From: Methylocystis sp.
Lineage (GTDB): Bacteria > Pseudomonadota > Alphaproteobacteria > Rhizobiales > Beijerinckiaceae
Reading direction: 5' to 3'
Length of the DNA: 33,640 bases
Assembly: GCA_016178015.1 (NCBI GenBank)
Contig: JACOUB010000012.1
Coordinates: forward strand, 1-33,640
The notes beneath the pieces are model-generated. The model was not told where the DNA came from, searched no databases, and saw nothing but the letters and a program-made list of their open reading frames with translations. The position numbers and the translations under genes are program-made. Numbering within the stretch: position 1 is the stretch's first letter; every line of letters begins with the position of its first letter. Below, piece after piece: positions 1-7,981 of this stretch.

Positions 1-38
1 CATGCAAATTGAAGGGAGCGCCGGACGTTTGTTCGTTT

Positions 39-102
39 TGCGAGCCTGAAGGCTCGCGGTCCAAGCGACGCGGAACCCGGACCGCGAGCCTTCAGGCTCG
101 CA
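39..102. repeat. Twin-hairpin intergenic repeat, family A, copy 1
   Basis: Two arms in inverted orientation, 39-62 and 79-102, match perfectly (tgcgagcctgaaggctcgcggtcc and its reverse complement). Each arm also contains its own hairpin, cgagcc-tgaa-ggctcg. A 16-nt spacer separates them. The element lies 54 nt past the stop codon of the minus-strand FAH-family gene, so it may end or stabilise that transcript. There is no T tract, so it is not a textbook terminator. A second copy lies at 1702-1766. Confidence 0.85.
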
Positions 103-156
103 TTCGAGCTACCTCCGACGAGAGTTCGATCCTATCAATTTCGCTGACGCAGGCCA

Positions 157-864
157 CTAGAAATGGGACGCGGGACCGATGGCGAGCGCGATGGAGCCGA
201 CGCCGGCGACCGAGCCCACGAGGCGATCGCCCGCAACGATCGCCGCGACGCCCGCCGGCGTGCCGGTAAAGATCAGATCGCCGGCCTCGAGACGAACGAA
301 GCCCGACAGAAAGGCGATTATTTCCGGCACGCTCCAAATCATATCAGAAAGATCGCCTTGTTGGCGAAGGGCGCCATTGACGGCGAGTTCGATGCGTCCG
401 CGCGCCGGATGTTCGGCGCCGGCCGGCTTGATCGCTCCGCACGGCGCACTGTGGTCGAAGCCCTTGGCCAAATCCCAAGGGCGGCCGCGGATTCGGGCCT
501 CGGCCTGCAAATCGCGGCGCGTGAGATCGAGCCCAGCGGCATAGCCGAAGACATGATCCAAAGCGCGCTCGCGCGAAATATTGGCGCCGCCGCGTCCGAT
601 CGCTGCGACCAGTTCGATCTCATGATGCAGATTGCCGGTCTGAGCAGGATAGGGAATGGTCGCTCCGTCGGCGACGACGGCGTCCGCCGGCTTGGAGAAG
701 AAGAAGGGCGGATCGCGGTCAGGATCGGCGCCAAATTCACGCGCATGCGCCGCGTAATTGGACCCCACGCAGAAGATCCGCCGCACCGGAAAGCGCCGCG
801 CGTCGCCCATCACCGCGACCGACGGACGCGGCGCCGGCGCGAGGACGAATGCATCGTTGTCCAT
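157..864 (-). CDS. Fumarylacetoacetate hydrolase (FAH) family protein
   Basis: A 235-residue single-domain member of the FAA_hydrolase family, cytosolic metal-dependent enzymes that hydrolyse or decarboxylate acylpyruvates and related catabolic diketo acids. Family hallmarks are visible: the N-terminal FCVGSNYAAHAREFG entry segment (residues 31-45), the metal site with Glu82 and Glu84 in HHEIELV, Asp113 in the AGLDLTRRD segment, the WDLAKGFDHSAPCG segment, and the C-terminal DLIFTGTPAGVA signature. The frame stays open a further 100 codons upstream, but that part is Arg/Ala-rich with no domain. The ATG at 864 puts the protein at the family's usual length, so I chose it; AAAGAG upstream is only a modest ribosome site. 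The gene is divergent from the VOC gene at 1255. The exact substrate cannot be told; acylpyruvase or a fumarylpyruvate-type hydrolase is most likely. Confidence 0.9.
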   Translation of the reverse strand: MDNDAFVLAPAPRPSVAVMGDARRFPVRRIFCVGSNYAAHAREFGADPDRDPPFFFSKPADAVVADGATIPYPAQTGNLHHEIELVAAIGRGGANISRERALDHVFGYAAGLDLTRRDLQAEARIRGRPWDLAKGFDHSAPCGAIKPAGAEHPARGRIELAVNGALRQQGDLSDMIWSVPEIIAFLSGFVRLEAGDLIFTGTPAGVAAIVAGDRLVGSVAGVGSIALAIGPASHF

Positions 865-1254
865 GGGCGGCAGCTCTTTAGGACCATGTTTTTGAAACGA
901 CACGCGCCAACATCGACTGGGCGTGAAGGCCAGCAAAAACCCGAACGAGGCCGCGTTGGCAAGAGTTAATGCTGGCGCATGTCGCCCCGCGCAGCGATGG
1001 CGTGCGGCGCGCGCCCGGCGCATCGGACGGCCCGCCGCCGCAAGGTTCGCGTCCTTGACAACATCGGCCGGCTCGCCACACTCGCCGCCACGGTATGCAA
1101 GGCATGTCGTGGCTTGGGGCGGGGCAGCGTCTACGATGGCGATTTTGCGCCTCCTCGCCATCAACCGGCCTTGCCCCTGATCGCGCCGACCAAACTGACC
1201 TCTCGAGATCGCCAGCCTTCAAAGAAACGCCAATTTGTTCAACTGGATACGCTA
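865..1254. other. Divergent intergenic region
   Basis: This 390-nt gap separates the divergent FAH-family and VOC genes and should hold both promoters. Both strands contain long open frames, but these are GC-rich extensions of the neighbouring genes without recognisable domains. I see no convincing sigma-70 promoter, operator or hairpin. Confidence 0.4.
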
Positions 1255-1662
1255 ATGGAACGCCCGAAGGTCGCGCCTTACCTCACCGTGTCGCCCGCCG
1301 CCGCGGCGATCGCCTTCTATACCGGCGCCTTCGACGCCAGACAGCGGGCGCTGATGCCGGCGGTGGACGGCTTGCGCATCGCCCATTGCGAACTGACGAT
1401 CAACGGCGGTTCGGTGATGCTGGCTGATTTTTTTCCCGAACTCGGGCACACGCGCGCGCCGCTGCCCGGCGAGGCGGTGACCTGTTCGATCAGCCTGGAA
1501 TATGATCGGCCGGCGGAAGTGGACGACGTTTGCGCGCGGGCGTCAAAACTCGGCGCCAAGGTCGAGACCGCGCCGACCAATTCCTTCTGGGGCACGCGCT
1601 ACGCCGCTTTGCGCGATCCGTTCGGCCACCGTTGGATTTTGAACGCGCCGCTGGAGAGCTAG
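1255..1662 (+). CDS. VOC superfamily (PhnB/glyoxalase-like) protein
   Basis: A 135-residue vicinal-oxygen-chelate protein of the PhnB/YdcJ-like glyoxalase class. The N-terminal strand (VAPYLTVSPAAAAIAFYTGAF) and the C-terminal FWGTRYAALRDPFGHRWIL segment (about residues 110-131) are typical of this group, which folds as paired beta-alpha-beta-beta-beta units around a metal site. Family members include dioxygenases, glyoxalases and demethylubiquinone-methyltransferase-like proteins, so a substrate cannot be assigned. The ATG at 1255 gives a normal-length protein beginning MERPKVAPYL. The frame is open further upstream, but that part looks noncoding. A twin-hairpin repeat lies 40 nt past the stop codon. 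Confidence 0.85.
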   Translation: MERPKVAPYLTVSPAAAAIAFYTGAFDARQRALMPAVDGLRIAHCELTINGGSVMLADFFPELGHTRAPLPGEAVTCSISLEYDRPAEVDDVCARASKLGAKVETAPTNSFWGTRYAALRDPFGHRWILNAPLES

Positions 1663-1701
1663 AGCGCGTTCCGAACAGCTGGAATCGGGGCTGTCTCGAT
1701 T

Positions 1702-1766
1702 TGCGAGCCTGAAGGCTCGCGGTCCAGTTTTAGCGGCGCTTTGGACCGCGAGCCTTCAGGCTCGCA
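1702..1766. repeat. Twin-hairpin intergenic repeat, family A, copy 2
   Basis: Arms at 1702-1725 and 1743-1766 are identical to those of the copy at 39-102. The 17-nt spacer differs in sequence. It lies 40 nt past the stop of the plus-strand VOC gene, so both copies occupy the same position relative to a 3' end. The two copies bracket the FAH/VOC pair. Confidence 0.85.
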
Positions 1767-1872
1767 TGTGGTTCCGCCTATAAGGGATATGCTCTAGAGC
1801 CGGCGGCAAGGGGAGACGGCGGGCGCGCCATTTTCGAGCCGAGAGCCGGAAAAAGGGCGGCGGGACGCCGGC

Positions 1873-1910
1873 GTCACTTGGCGGTCACTTGGCGGGCGTT
1901 ACTTGGCGGG
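1873..1910. repeat. Short tandem repeat across the rplS stop codon
   Basis: Three near-identical units, gtcacttggcg (1873), gtcacttggcggg (1884) and gttacttggcggg (1898), lie in tandem. Read on the minus strand, each encodes the Ala-Lys-stop end of rplS (GCCAAGTAA or GCCAAGTGA), so the L19 terminus has been copied twice downstream of itself. Confidence 0.75.
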
Positions 1911-2294
1911 CGCGGCCTTTGCCTTGGGCTTGGCGTCGACGCGCTCGGCGATGCGGGCCGACTTGCCGCGGCGATCGCGCAGATAATAGAGCTTGGCGCG
2001 CCGCACCTTGCCGCGCCGCACGAGCTTGATCGAATCGATCATCGGCGCATGAAGGGGAAAGACGCGTTCGACGCCCTCGCCATAGGAAATCTTGCGCACG
2101 GTGAAGCTTTCGTTGAGCCCGCCGCCCTGCCGGGCGATGACCACGCCCTCATAGGCCTGCACGCGCGCGCGCTCGCCTTCCTTTACCTTGACGTTGACGA
2201 CGACGGTGTCGCCGGGACGAAAATCGGGGATCGTCTTGCCCTCGGCGAGTTTGCCAGCTTGCTCGGCCTCGAGCTCGGCGATGATGTCGACCAT
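1899..2294 (-). CDS. rplS: 50S ribosomal protein L19
   Basis: Encodes L19 (131 residues), a large-subunit protein at the 30S-50S interface that contacts 16S rRNA. The whole family pattern is present: [20 protein letters not shown], then [36 protein letters not shown], and the terminal [18 protein letters not shown] block. The tail is rich in Lys, Ala and Pro, as in other alphaproteobacterial L19 proteins. The start at 2294 follows an AGGAG site 6 nt upstream. In many relatives rplS follows rpsP-rimM-trmD. Here none of those genes is adjacent, and the flanking genes are unrelated. Confidence 0.98.
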   Translation of the reverse strand: MVDIIAELEAEQAGKLAEGKTIPDFRPGDTVVVNVKVKEGERARVQAYEGVVIARQGGGLNESFTVRKISYGEGVERVFPLHAPMIDSIKLVRRGKVRRAKLYYLRDRRGKSARIAERVDAKPKAKAAPAK

Positions 2295-2618
2295 GGCATG
2301 CTCCTGCCGTTTGGCGTGGCGCCGCGACCAACGGCCGCGGCTTAGCGCTTTAAGGACGCTGTTTTGAGTTGAGGACGCCGCATACACGACACGCGGCCAA
2401 TTGTCGATGGGCGCGCCAGAATGGTCGTGGGACGGTGTGAATTTCCGCGATGCGCCAAGAGCGGACTTTGCGCAGCACCGCTGTCGCCTATGCAAGGCGT
2501 GCCAAAGAGTAGCCTTGGACCGAGAACTTCAAAAGTAGGATCCAGATTGGAAATTGTAATCTTTGAACCCTTTGCTCCCGTTTCCTTAGTCCCGAATTCG
2601 CCTCTCAAGCATTGAGCT
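2295..2618. other. Intergenic region upstream of rplS
   Basis: The 324 nt between rplS and the YdcF-like gene should contain the rplS promoter and leader. An open frame on the minus strand (2342-2608) has no recognisable domain and no clear ribosome site. Base composition falls toward AT-rich at about 2490, marking the edge of the accessory patch. Confidence 0.4.
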
Positions 2619-3116
2619 TCATTTCATACACAAAACAACTAACGCATCATAAGGCAGGGCGAGGATTTCCCGCACCCAGAAAAACAGCAGTTTTCGAAGC
2701 GGTACACCGGGCAGATCAGACAACGCGGGCACTAATGAAGTCTTGATTCCCAGCAAGCGGAACAGCAACCAGCAGCGAGCCTGATGATAGCGGCTGGTTG
2801 CGATCCAAACGTCGCCGGCCGCATCCAGCTCTCGAAGGATCGTAACGCAGTTCCGGACTTGGCTGAGCGTATCGACACCGTTCGGCTCAGCGATTATCCG
2901 CTCCGACGGCACGCCCGCCTCGACCAACAGGCGCTGCATGACTTGCCATTCCGGGTAAGGCGTCGCACCAATGCCGCCGCTCACGAGATATCGAACATCG
3001 TTCCATCGCCGGCCGAACAGCCATGCCGACCGTACTCGGCGCTCAAGAGTGCCGCTCGGGGCTCCATCTGCGCGAACTGCGGCGCCGAACACCACGATGA
3101 AGGACGACATGGTCAC
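2619..3116 (-). CDS. YdcF/DUF218 family protein
   Basis: A 165-residue DUF218 (YdcF/ElyC-like) domain protein. Visible family features are the opening VVFGAAVRADGAPSGTLERR, the LVSGGIG strand-turn (about residues 43-50), the conserved NGVDTLSQVRN segment that binds near the active cleft, and the ATSRYHQARC segment (about 105-115). DUF218 proteins are linked to envelope polysaccharide and peptidoglycan-precursor metabolism, but their chemistry is poorly defined. It has no membrane anchor, unlike SanA or ElyC. Its ATG overlaps the stop codon of the upstream secreted-protein gene as ATGA (3116-3113), so the two are very probably co-translated. Codon use is less GC-biased than in the surrounding genes. 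Confidence 0.8.
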   Translation of the reverse strand: MTMSSFIVVFGAAVRADGAPSGTLERRVRSAWLFGRRWNDVRYLVSGGIGATPYPEWQVMQRLLVEAGVPSERIIAEPNGVDTLSQVRNCVTILRELDAAGDVWIATSRYHQARCWLLFRLLGIKTSLVPALSDLPGVPLRKLLFFWVREILALPYDALVVLCMK

Positions 3117-4768
3117 GTTCGGGGACAGATACCCTCTCGGATATCATCCTTTTTCTCGGGATAGTAATATGTATCCTGGTCAACGAAAGGCGCAATGTCC
3201 GCGCTCGCCCGTAATTTCAGCAAATAGGCCTGTATCTTCGAGGCTTCCGCATCCGAAAAAACGAACCGCAGCTGACCGGTGGGCTCCACGACCGCAACGC
3301 CGAGCCCATAAGAAGGCAAGCTGAGCGGCGGCCTTATAACTCCGACGAGCTGCTGCCCCTCGAATTGCAAACCAGCCGCGTCGAAGCGTAGTTTAGCGGC
3401 CTTGATTTCGTCGAGCGCATTCGTCAACTGTTCCTCGTCGAAAGACGAAGCCTTAGTCGAATGGACAAATACCATATTCTCTGGTCCATGCTCGGGGCGA
3501 ATGTATTCACCGGTCCAGCGATAGGTCACGCCATCGACGGTCTCTTCGATAGGAGACACCTGTCGCATTGCAACAAAATTTTCCTTAAGGGTCTGATGGG
3601 CAACTATGGCCGAACCTCTCATGTAGAAAATTCCGACTTCTATAAGGTTACACCCGGCAACCCGGCCATCGAGGTTGAGACTCTGTACGCCAAAAGAGAA
3701 GCGGGGCATGCTTCCCGGCACGAAGGGCCTAGTCTGGTGCTTGCCTTCTATTCCATCGATCAGTAGTTCGGCGCCATTCACACGGGTGTGGAACGCAACG
3801 CGGTCGGCCTCGATCCTGCTCGTGTTGGTCGCCGTGATTTCAAATTTTGTAAACCCAACAAGGTATTCCTTCCTCCACCGGCTCAACGTATTCAAAGATG
3901 GCACCACCCACTCCGACGCGGGAGTCGGTTCGGCGTGCGCTCTGTCCACCAGGTCTATGAACGGCCAGTTAAATGCACCTTTCGACTTGCACAGCTCTAG
4001 CCATCCTACATCGCTCTGATCGGCTACGCAGTTCCCCATAGGCGTCCCTTCGCGGCAATTGTAAAAGGCGACGGGCGAGGGGCGCCTCTTCGGAGGCGTC
4101 GATGTCCACTGCAAACAAATTGGCGTTTCGAATAATATATACTTTTGCCGGCTAGGGTCGTAGCTGTTCTTGGTGCGGCGTTTAATTTTAGCATTAAACT
4201 GCCCATCTGGAGCCTGCATATAAACTTTGTCATGATACCAACCCGAGTTGTCCAAGTCAGGATACGCAGGGTTCTCGTAGTGCTCCGGCTCAATGTAGTT
4301 CATGGAGATTCTGTTACCATCGAAAACATCAGACGAAATATTTTTGAAGGTCATCCGAAACCTCAGTTCGATTCCGGGCGGATATGCGCTGCTGGCTAAG
4401 CACTGATCGGTTGCCTTTTTCATGCATGAGTTGACGATAGACCGAAGATCTTCGAGGCATTTCCTGATTTCCGCATTTTCCGGCCGTTGTAGTTCATCGT
4501 TCAGTTTGGCGCTGGCACGGACAGCGTCGTCATAGTTTGCCTTCAGATCGCCGGAGAAGGCCTTTTTGATTACATCGATCGAGGCCCGCAGCGAAAAGCT
4601 GATCTCGGGAGATTTCTTAGCCAAACATGTGTCGAGATTGAGCCGTTCCGACACGTCAATAGCCTCGGAGCAGATTTTTAGCTGAGGACACGAGGGCCCA
4701 GCTACGGCTCGCGCCACGACCACGAACAGCAACGCGCATGTAATTATTGCCACGTCAAAGAACTTCAT
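3113..4768 (-). CDS. Large secreted Cys-rich protein, function unknown
   Basis: I do not recognise this 551-residue protein. The start at 4768 has a strong AGGGAGGTTT ribosome site and gives a clear signal peptide (hydrophobic core about residues 5-21, likely cleavage after AVAG), so it should be exported. The mature part starts with paired cysteines (SCPQLKIC), followed by a helical, charged segment (to about 120) with further cysteines. The middle is rich in aromatic residues and Pro, and the C-terminal half looks beta-rich. Cysteines spaced throughout suggest disulfide bonds in the periplasm. It is translationally coupled to the downstream YdcF-like gene and sits next to an IS3 remnant in an AT-richer patch, which points to horizontal acquisition. 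A further in-frame start at 4807 is possible but adds 13 Arg-rich residues before the signal. Confidence 0.7.
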   Translation of the reverse strand: MKFFDVAIITCALLFVVVARAVAGPSCPQLKICSEAIDVSERLNLDTCLAKKSPEISFSLRASIDVIKKAFSGDLKANYDDAVRASAKLNDELQRPENAEIRKCLEDLRSIVNSCMKKATDQCLASSAYPPGIELRFRMTFKNISSDVFDGNRISMNYIEPEHYENPAYPDLDNSGWYHDKVYMQAPDGQFNAKIKRRTKNSYDPSRQKYILFETPICLQWTSTPPKRRPSPVAFYNCREGTPMGNCVADQSDVGWLELCKSKGAFNWPFIDLVDRAHAEPTPASEWVVPSLNTLSRWRKEYLVGFTKFEITATNTSRIEADRVAFHTRVNGAELLIDGIEGKHQTRPFVPGSMPRFSFGVQSLNLDGRVAGCNLIEVGIFYMRGSAIVAHQTLKENFVAMRQVSPIEETVDGVTYRWTGEYIRPEHGPENMVFVHSTKASSFDEEQLTNALDEIKAAKLRFDAAGLQFEGQQLVGVIRPPLSLPSYGLGVAVVEPTGQLRFVFSDAEASKIQAYLLKLRASADIAPFVDQDTYYYPEKKDDIREGICPRT

Positions 4769-4965
4769 AGAAACCTCCCTAGCCCATCTTCTTCGTGACG
4801 GGCGCATTTTGTGGTTGGCGAGTGCGGCGTAATACGCTGATGTCGCGTAGGATTCGGTTGCTTACGCCAACCTTTCACGCGATCGCGTCCATCACACTCG
4901 CCATGATCAACTATAATCTCCTTCCGTTTTCGTTTCCAGCCGTTTCACGCAAGCAAATCACAGCC

Positions 4966-5155
4966 GCGCGGCCGCATTCCTCGCTGAGCTATGCGACCCC
5001 GGCGAACTACGCCGCAAAGCTCGCACGCCGCAACAGGCGATCGGCTCCGCAACCCCGACCAGCGCCGCCAATCGCCTGTTGCTACCCCCGCGCCCTCGGG
5101 CGTATCAATCGCCGGGACTCAACTCGCTACTGGATGAAAGTTCGGTGGCAGGTCA
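4966..5155 (+). mobile_element. IS3-family insertion sequence remnant (3' end)
   Basis: Translation from about 4966 gives ARPHSSLSYATPANYAAKLA, the well-known C-terminal signature of IS3-family OrfB transposases (RPHSSLGY-x-TP). The rest of the transposase, including the DDE core, is missing. About 100 nt further on the sequence ends in ttcggtggcaggtca (5141-5155), whose reverse complement, tgacctgccaccgaa, looks like the terminal inverted repeat of this IS group. An 11-bp inverted repeat (caacaggcgat at 5031, atcgcctgttg at 5071) lies between. No left end is visible, so this is a decayed one-ended fragment. Confidence 0.7.
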
Positions 5156-5233
5156 CTGCATATGCAACATAAATGGGTCAGCTTCGAAATCGACCGCTTC
5201 GCGCCTTTCGGCACCAGGTAGGGCATCCACACG

Positions 5234-6073
5234 ATGACCACACAGACAGATAGACCCCCGCGCAGTCGCTTGAGCGAGCGAGCTATCTGTCCAGCAGCGG
5301 TTTTCTTGGCCGTCACAGTTTGCGCATCCGCGTCGGCTGTGTCGACTGTCTCCGCTGTATCCATAACATATGCGGCCGACGCTGCACCGCTTGTTTCCGC
5401 GTACCCCGATTTCATCAAGGGGATCGAAGGAAATGATCTTATATGGAAAGATGGCGACCGTATGCCAATTTGGGACGGAAAAGCACAGAAAGACTTTGCA
5501 ACCTTGCTCGAATGGCCCGACATAAAAGACATGTTCCAATTGCCGTATGTGGCTGGACCACCCAAAGCGCCGCCAACATTGAATGAGGATCCGGGGCGAA
5601 TCCGCAACGAAGCCTTCTTCACCAAGATGTACGGCAACTGCAAGAAAAGGGAAGTAGTGGCGGGGATGCGCGCCGTTCAGTGGATGCCATCGTACCACGG
5701 GGGCATCATCATGGTTACTACTGTTAATGGTGTTGCAGACAAGCTGGAAGCAGTAGTCCGCGACCTTGAGAAATTGCCTTCCACGCTGATGAAATATCTC
5801 GTTCCCAGCGCTGGAACATATAGTTGCCGAGGCATCGCGGGAACCCAACGACGAAGCATGCATGCTTATGGTGCGGCTGTCGATATCAACACGAAGTATT
5901 CTGACTACTGGCGGTGGCCCGCTGCGAGACACGATATGATTCAATACAGGAATAAAATACCGTTCGAAATCGTTGATGTATTTGAACGTCACGGATTTAT
6001 TTGGGGCGGTAAGTGGTATCACTTCGACACGATGCATTTTGAATATCGCCCCGAGCTTTTGCCGTCCCATTAG
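5234..6073 (+). CDS. Secreted M15-family metallopeptidase (D,D-/L,D-carboxypeptidase-like)
   Basis: A 279-residue exported zinc peptidase of the M15 (VanY/L-alanyl-D-glutamate peptidase) type, expected to trim peptidoglycan stem peptides in the periplasm. A long hydrophobic stretch (about 18-48, ending AVSITYAADA) is a signal peptide. The zinc site is visible: His210 and Asp217 in SMHAYGAAVDI, and His268 in FDTMHFEYRP, with Asp265 where M15C enzymes carry their catalytic acid. The central DPGRIRNEAFFTKMYGNC and PSAGTYSCRGIAGT segments match a rhizobial M15 subgroup as I recall it. The start at 5234 follows AGGTAGGG about 12 nt upstream. The gene begins 79 nt past the end of an IS3 remnant, which may have altered its promoter. 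It is divergent from the large secreted-protein gene. Confidence 0.88.
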   Translation: MTTQTDRPPRSRLSERAICPAAVFLAVTVCASASAVSTVSAVSITYAADAAPLVSAYPDFIKGIEGNDLIWKDGDRMPIWDGKAQKDFATLLEWPDIKDMFQLPYVAGPPKAPPTLNEDPGRIRNEAFFTKMYGNCKKREVVAGMRAVQWMPSYHGGIIMVTTVNGVADKLEAVVRDLEKLPSTLMKYLVPSAGTYSCRGIAGTQRRSMHAYGAAVDINTKYSDYWRWPAARHDMIQYRNKIPFEIVDVFERHGFIWGGKWYHFDTMHFEYRPELLPSH

Positions 6074-6243
6074 CCCGTGCAGAGGCGGCGGAATTGCTTC
6101 GATACGGGCTTTCGTCCGCGGTACGGCCCGAAGCAAGGGCCGTTTGATCGGAGCGAAGCCCATCCGCTTCGGAGCATTTGGGGGCAGACAGACGTCCGCA
6201 ACGGGTCGCGAGCCGAAATTCAAACCACCCCCCACCGCCAGCA

Positions 6244-7104
6244 TCAATGGCGGTGCGCCGCGAGCTCTCGCGGCAGCGATCGGCGCGCCAGGCCGCCGTC
6301 CTCGAGCCATTTGCGCGTGTTGTCGGCGGCGCGTTCGATGAGATAACGCGACGCCGAGAAATCGTACGGCGACACATCGAGCGGACACAAGGTCGGCACG
6401 ATGCACACATGGGTCTCGTCGGCAAGCCGCTCGAGATCGCGCATCAATTGCCAGGCGATCAACAGGGTGATCGCATGCAAAATCCTGGCGATCGCCCGCT
6501 TCGGAGGCTCTTTCAGAGCGCAGGCGTATCCGGTCGGCAGCACGACGATGCGCGCCGCTCCGAGCTCCGCCGCCAGACGAATGGGCGTGTTGGTGGCGAC
6601 CGCGCCGTCCATCAGCATCCGACCGTCGATTTCAACGGGCGGGAAGACGCCCGGTATGGCGGCGCTCGCCAGGATTGCGTCGATCGCCGATCCGCTCGAC
6701 AGCCGCACCGCCATCCCGTGGACGTCGGTTGCGGCGATATGAACCGGAATCGCCGCCTCCTCCAAGCTCGCGTAAGGCAAGTTGGCGTCGATCAGACGCC
6801 GCAGACGGCCGGGGTCGACGATATGGCCCGGATGCCGGAACAGGCCGAACGCGTTTTCCAAGGTGAACGGAAACACATCGCCGCGCTTGAGAGTGCGCCA
6901 GATGTCCTCGAGCCTCGCCACGCCTTCCGCATTCGGGGCGCCGGCGAAATAGCCGGCGTTGATCGCGCCGACGGACGAACCGATCACGAAATCCGGTTGC
7001 ACGTTCGCGGCTAACAGCGCGCGCAACATGCCGACCTGGATCGCGCCGAGGCTGCCGCCTCCGGCGAAAACGAATGCGGTCTTGTTCGGTTCGATCAGCG
7101 GCAT
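6244..7104 (-). CDS. Patatin-like phospholipase family protein
   Basis: A 286-residue cytosolic patatin-type acyl hydrolase (RssA-like). The oxyanion segment AGGGSLGA (14-21), the nucleophile elbow GSSVG with Ser44, and the catalytic Asp166 in MDGAVATN form the complete Ser-Asp dyad, so it should be active as a lipid acyl hydrolase. The SAAIPGVFPP segment before the Asp is also typical. No signal peptide or membrane domain is present. I chose the ATG at 7104 because the domain starts seven residues later. A GTG at 7155 would add 17 residues. Neither has a strong ribosome site. The gene is divergent from tRNA-Gly. Confidence 0.88.
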   Translation of the reverse strand: MPLIEPNKTAFVFAGGGSLGAIQVGMLRALLAANVQPDFVIGSSVGAINAGYFAGAPNAEGVARLEDIWRTLKRGDVFPFTLENAFGLFRHPGHIVDPGRLRRLIDANLPYASLEEAAIPVHIAATDVHGMAVRLSSGSAIDAILASAAIPGVFPPVEIDGRMLMDGAVATNTPIRLAAELGAARIVVLPTGYACALKEPPKRAIARILHAITLLIAWQLMRDLERLADETHVCIVPTLCPLDVSPYDFSASRYLIERAADNTRKWLEDGGLARRSLPRELAAHRH

Positions 7105-7283
7105 GACAGAGCGACATTCCCGGTCGCGGTCGACACGCGCGATGCGCCCGAGCACAAAAGCTTATGCGGCCCGCGCGGCTTGAACAAGGCGCCCCGCGGA
7201 AGGGAGCGAAGGAGCGATTGCAATGGCGATTCGTTTGCGGCATAAGACGCCGCCAACGGCCGCTTTGGCCGGACGCGACGGAT

Positions 7284-7358
7284 GCGGGTGTAGCTCAGGG
7301 GTAGAGCACAACCTTGCCAAGGTTGGGGTCGAGGGTTCGAATCCCTTCGCCCGCTCCA
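7284..7358 (+). tRNA. tRNA-Gly (GCC)
   Basis: A complete cloverleaf: acceptor gcgggtg pairing with cgcccgc (one G-T pair), D arm GCTC-AGGGGTA-GAGC, anticodon stem CAACC/GGTTG with loop TTGCCAA giving anticodon GCC, T arm GAGGG-TTCGAAT-CCCTT, discriminator T and an encoded CCA. No duplicated 3' fragment is visible nearby, so there is no sign of use as an integration site. Confidence 0.97.
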
Positions 7359-7981
7359 AAATAACCTATGAAAATCACATAGTTAACTTGGCGACCTCGA
7401 GGCTATTTTCGCTTACACTGCTTCGATTTTTCAAATTGTAAGCACCTTGTAAGCGGCCGAAAGGGAGGAGTGGGATATCAGAGCGCATTCTCGGCGGCGC
7501 AACGCTGTCGCCTTGGTAAGTAGATATTGTTTTTCAGCAGCTTAAATGGCGCGCTGCGGTCGATGAAGATGGGAACTATGCGTTCGCCATAGCGCTATGA
7601 TCTCACAGTCTGCGCCACGCTCCAATCGTCAAGACTGCCGCGACCTGCGATTTCGCACTACGCCGGCAACACGTTGGTTCGCTCATCCGGCGTGTGCTGA
7701 TTGAGCCCGGCCCCAGGCGGTGGATTGTGGCGTCACGGCTCGACGGCCGCGTGGGCGCGACTGGAGGTGGTTCCGCGGAGAATTGGCCTCCCCGATTTGT
7801 GGTTGTCACAGGCGCAGCTGCGTATCAGCAGCTTCACCTCGATAAGCTGCCTCATCATTCGGCCACCAGTTCTGCCGCTTTGCGCCATAAGCCGCCATTC
7901 AGCCACGACTTGAAAAGCAGACATTTCGAACGTTGTGCTCTGCTCAGTGGTTCGAGTCCTCCTTTGTGAAGATCCCGGGGT
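7359..7981. other. Gene-free interval after tRNA-Gly
   Basis: About 620 nt without a recognisable gene. Short open frames occur on both strands (for example 7603-7809 minus and 7694-7969 plus), but they resemble no family I know and overlap one another. The interval may hold a decayed gene; I cannot identify it. Confidence 0.4.

Noticed and set aside
9-269. Short plus-strand open frames within the FAH-family gene
   Set aside because: They are antisense to a conserved gene and have Arg-rich, domain-free translations.
7940-7966. A tRNA-like fragment, gtggttcgagtcctcc
   Set aside because: It resembles a T arm, but there is no matching acceptor, D arm or anticodon arm upstream, and no match to either tRNA in the window.
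7284-7981. tRNA-Gly as an integration site with an island reaching ndvB
   Set aside because: No duplicate of the tRNA 3' end and no integrase gene lie nearby.
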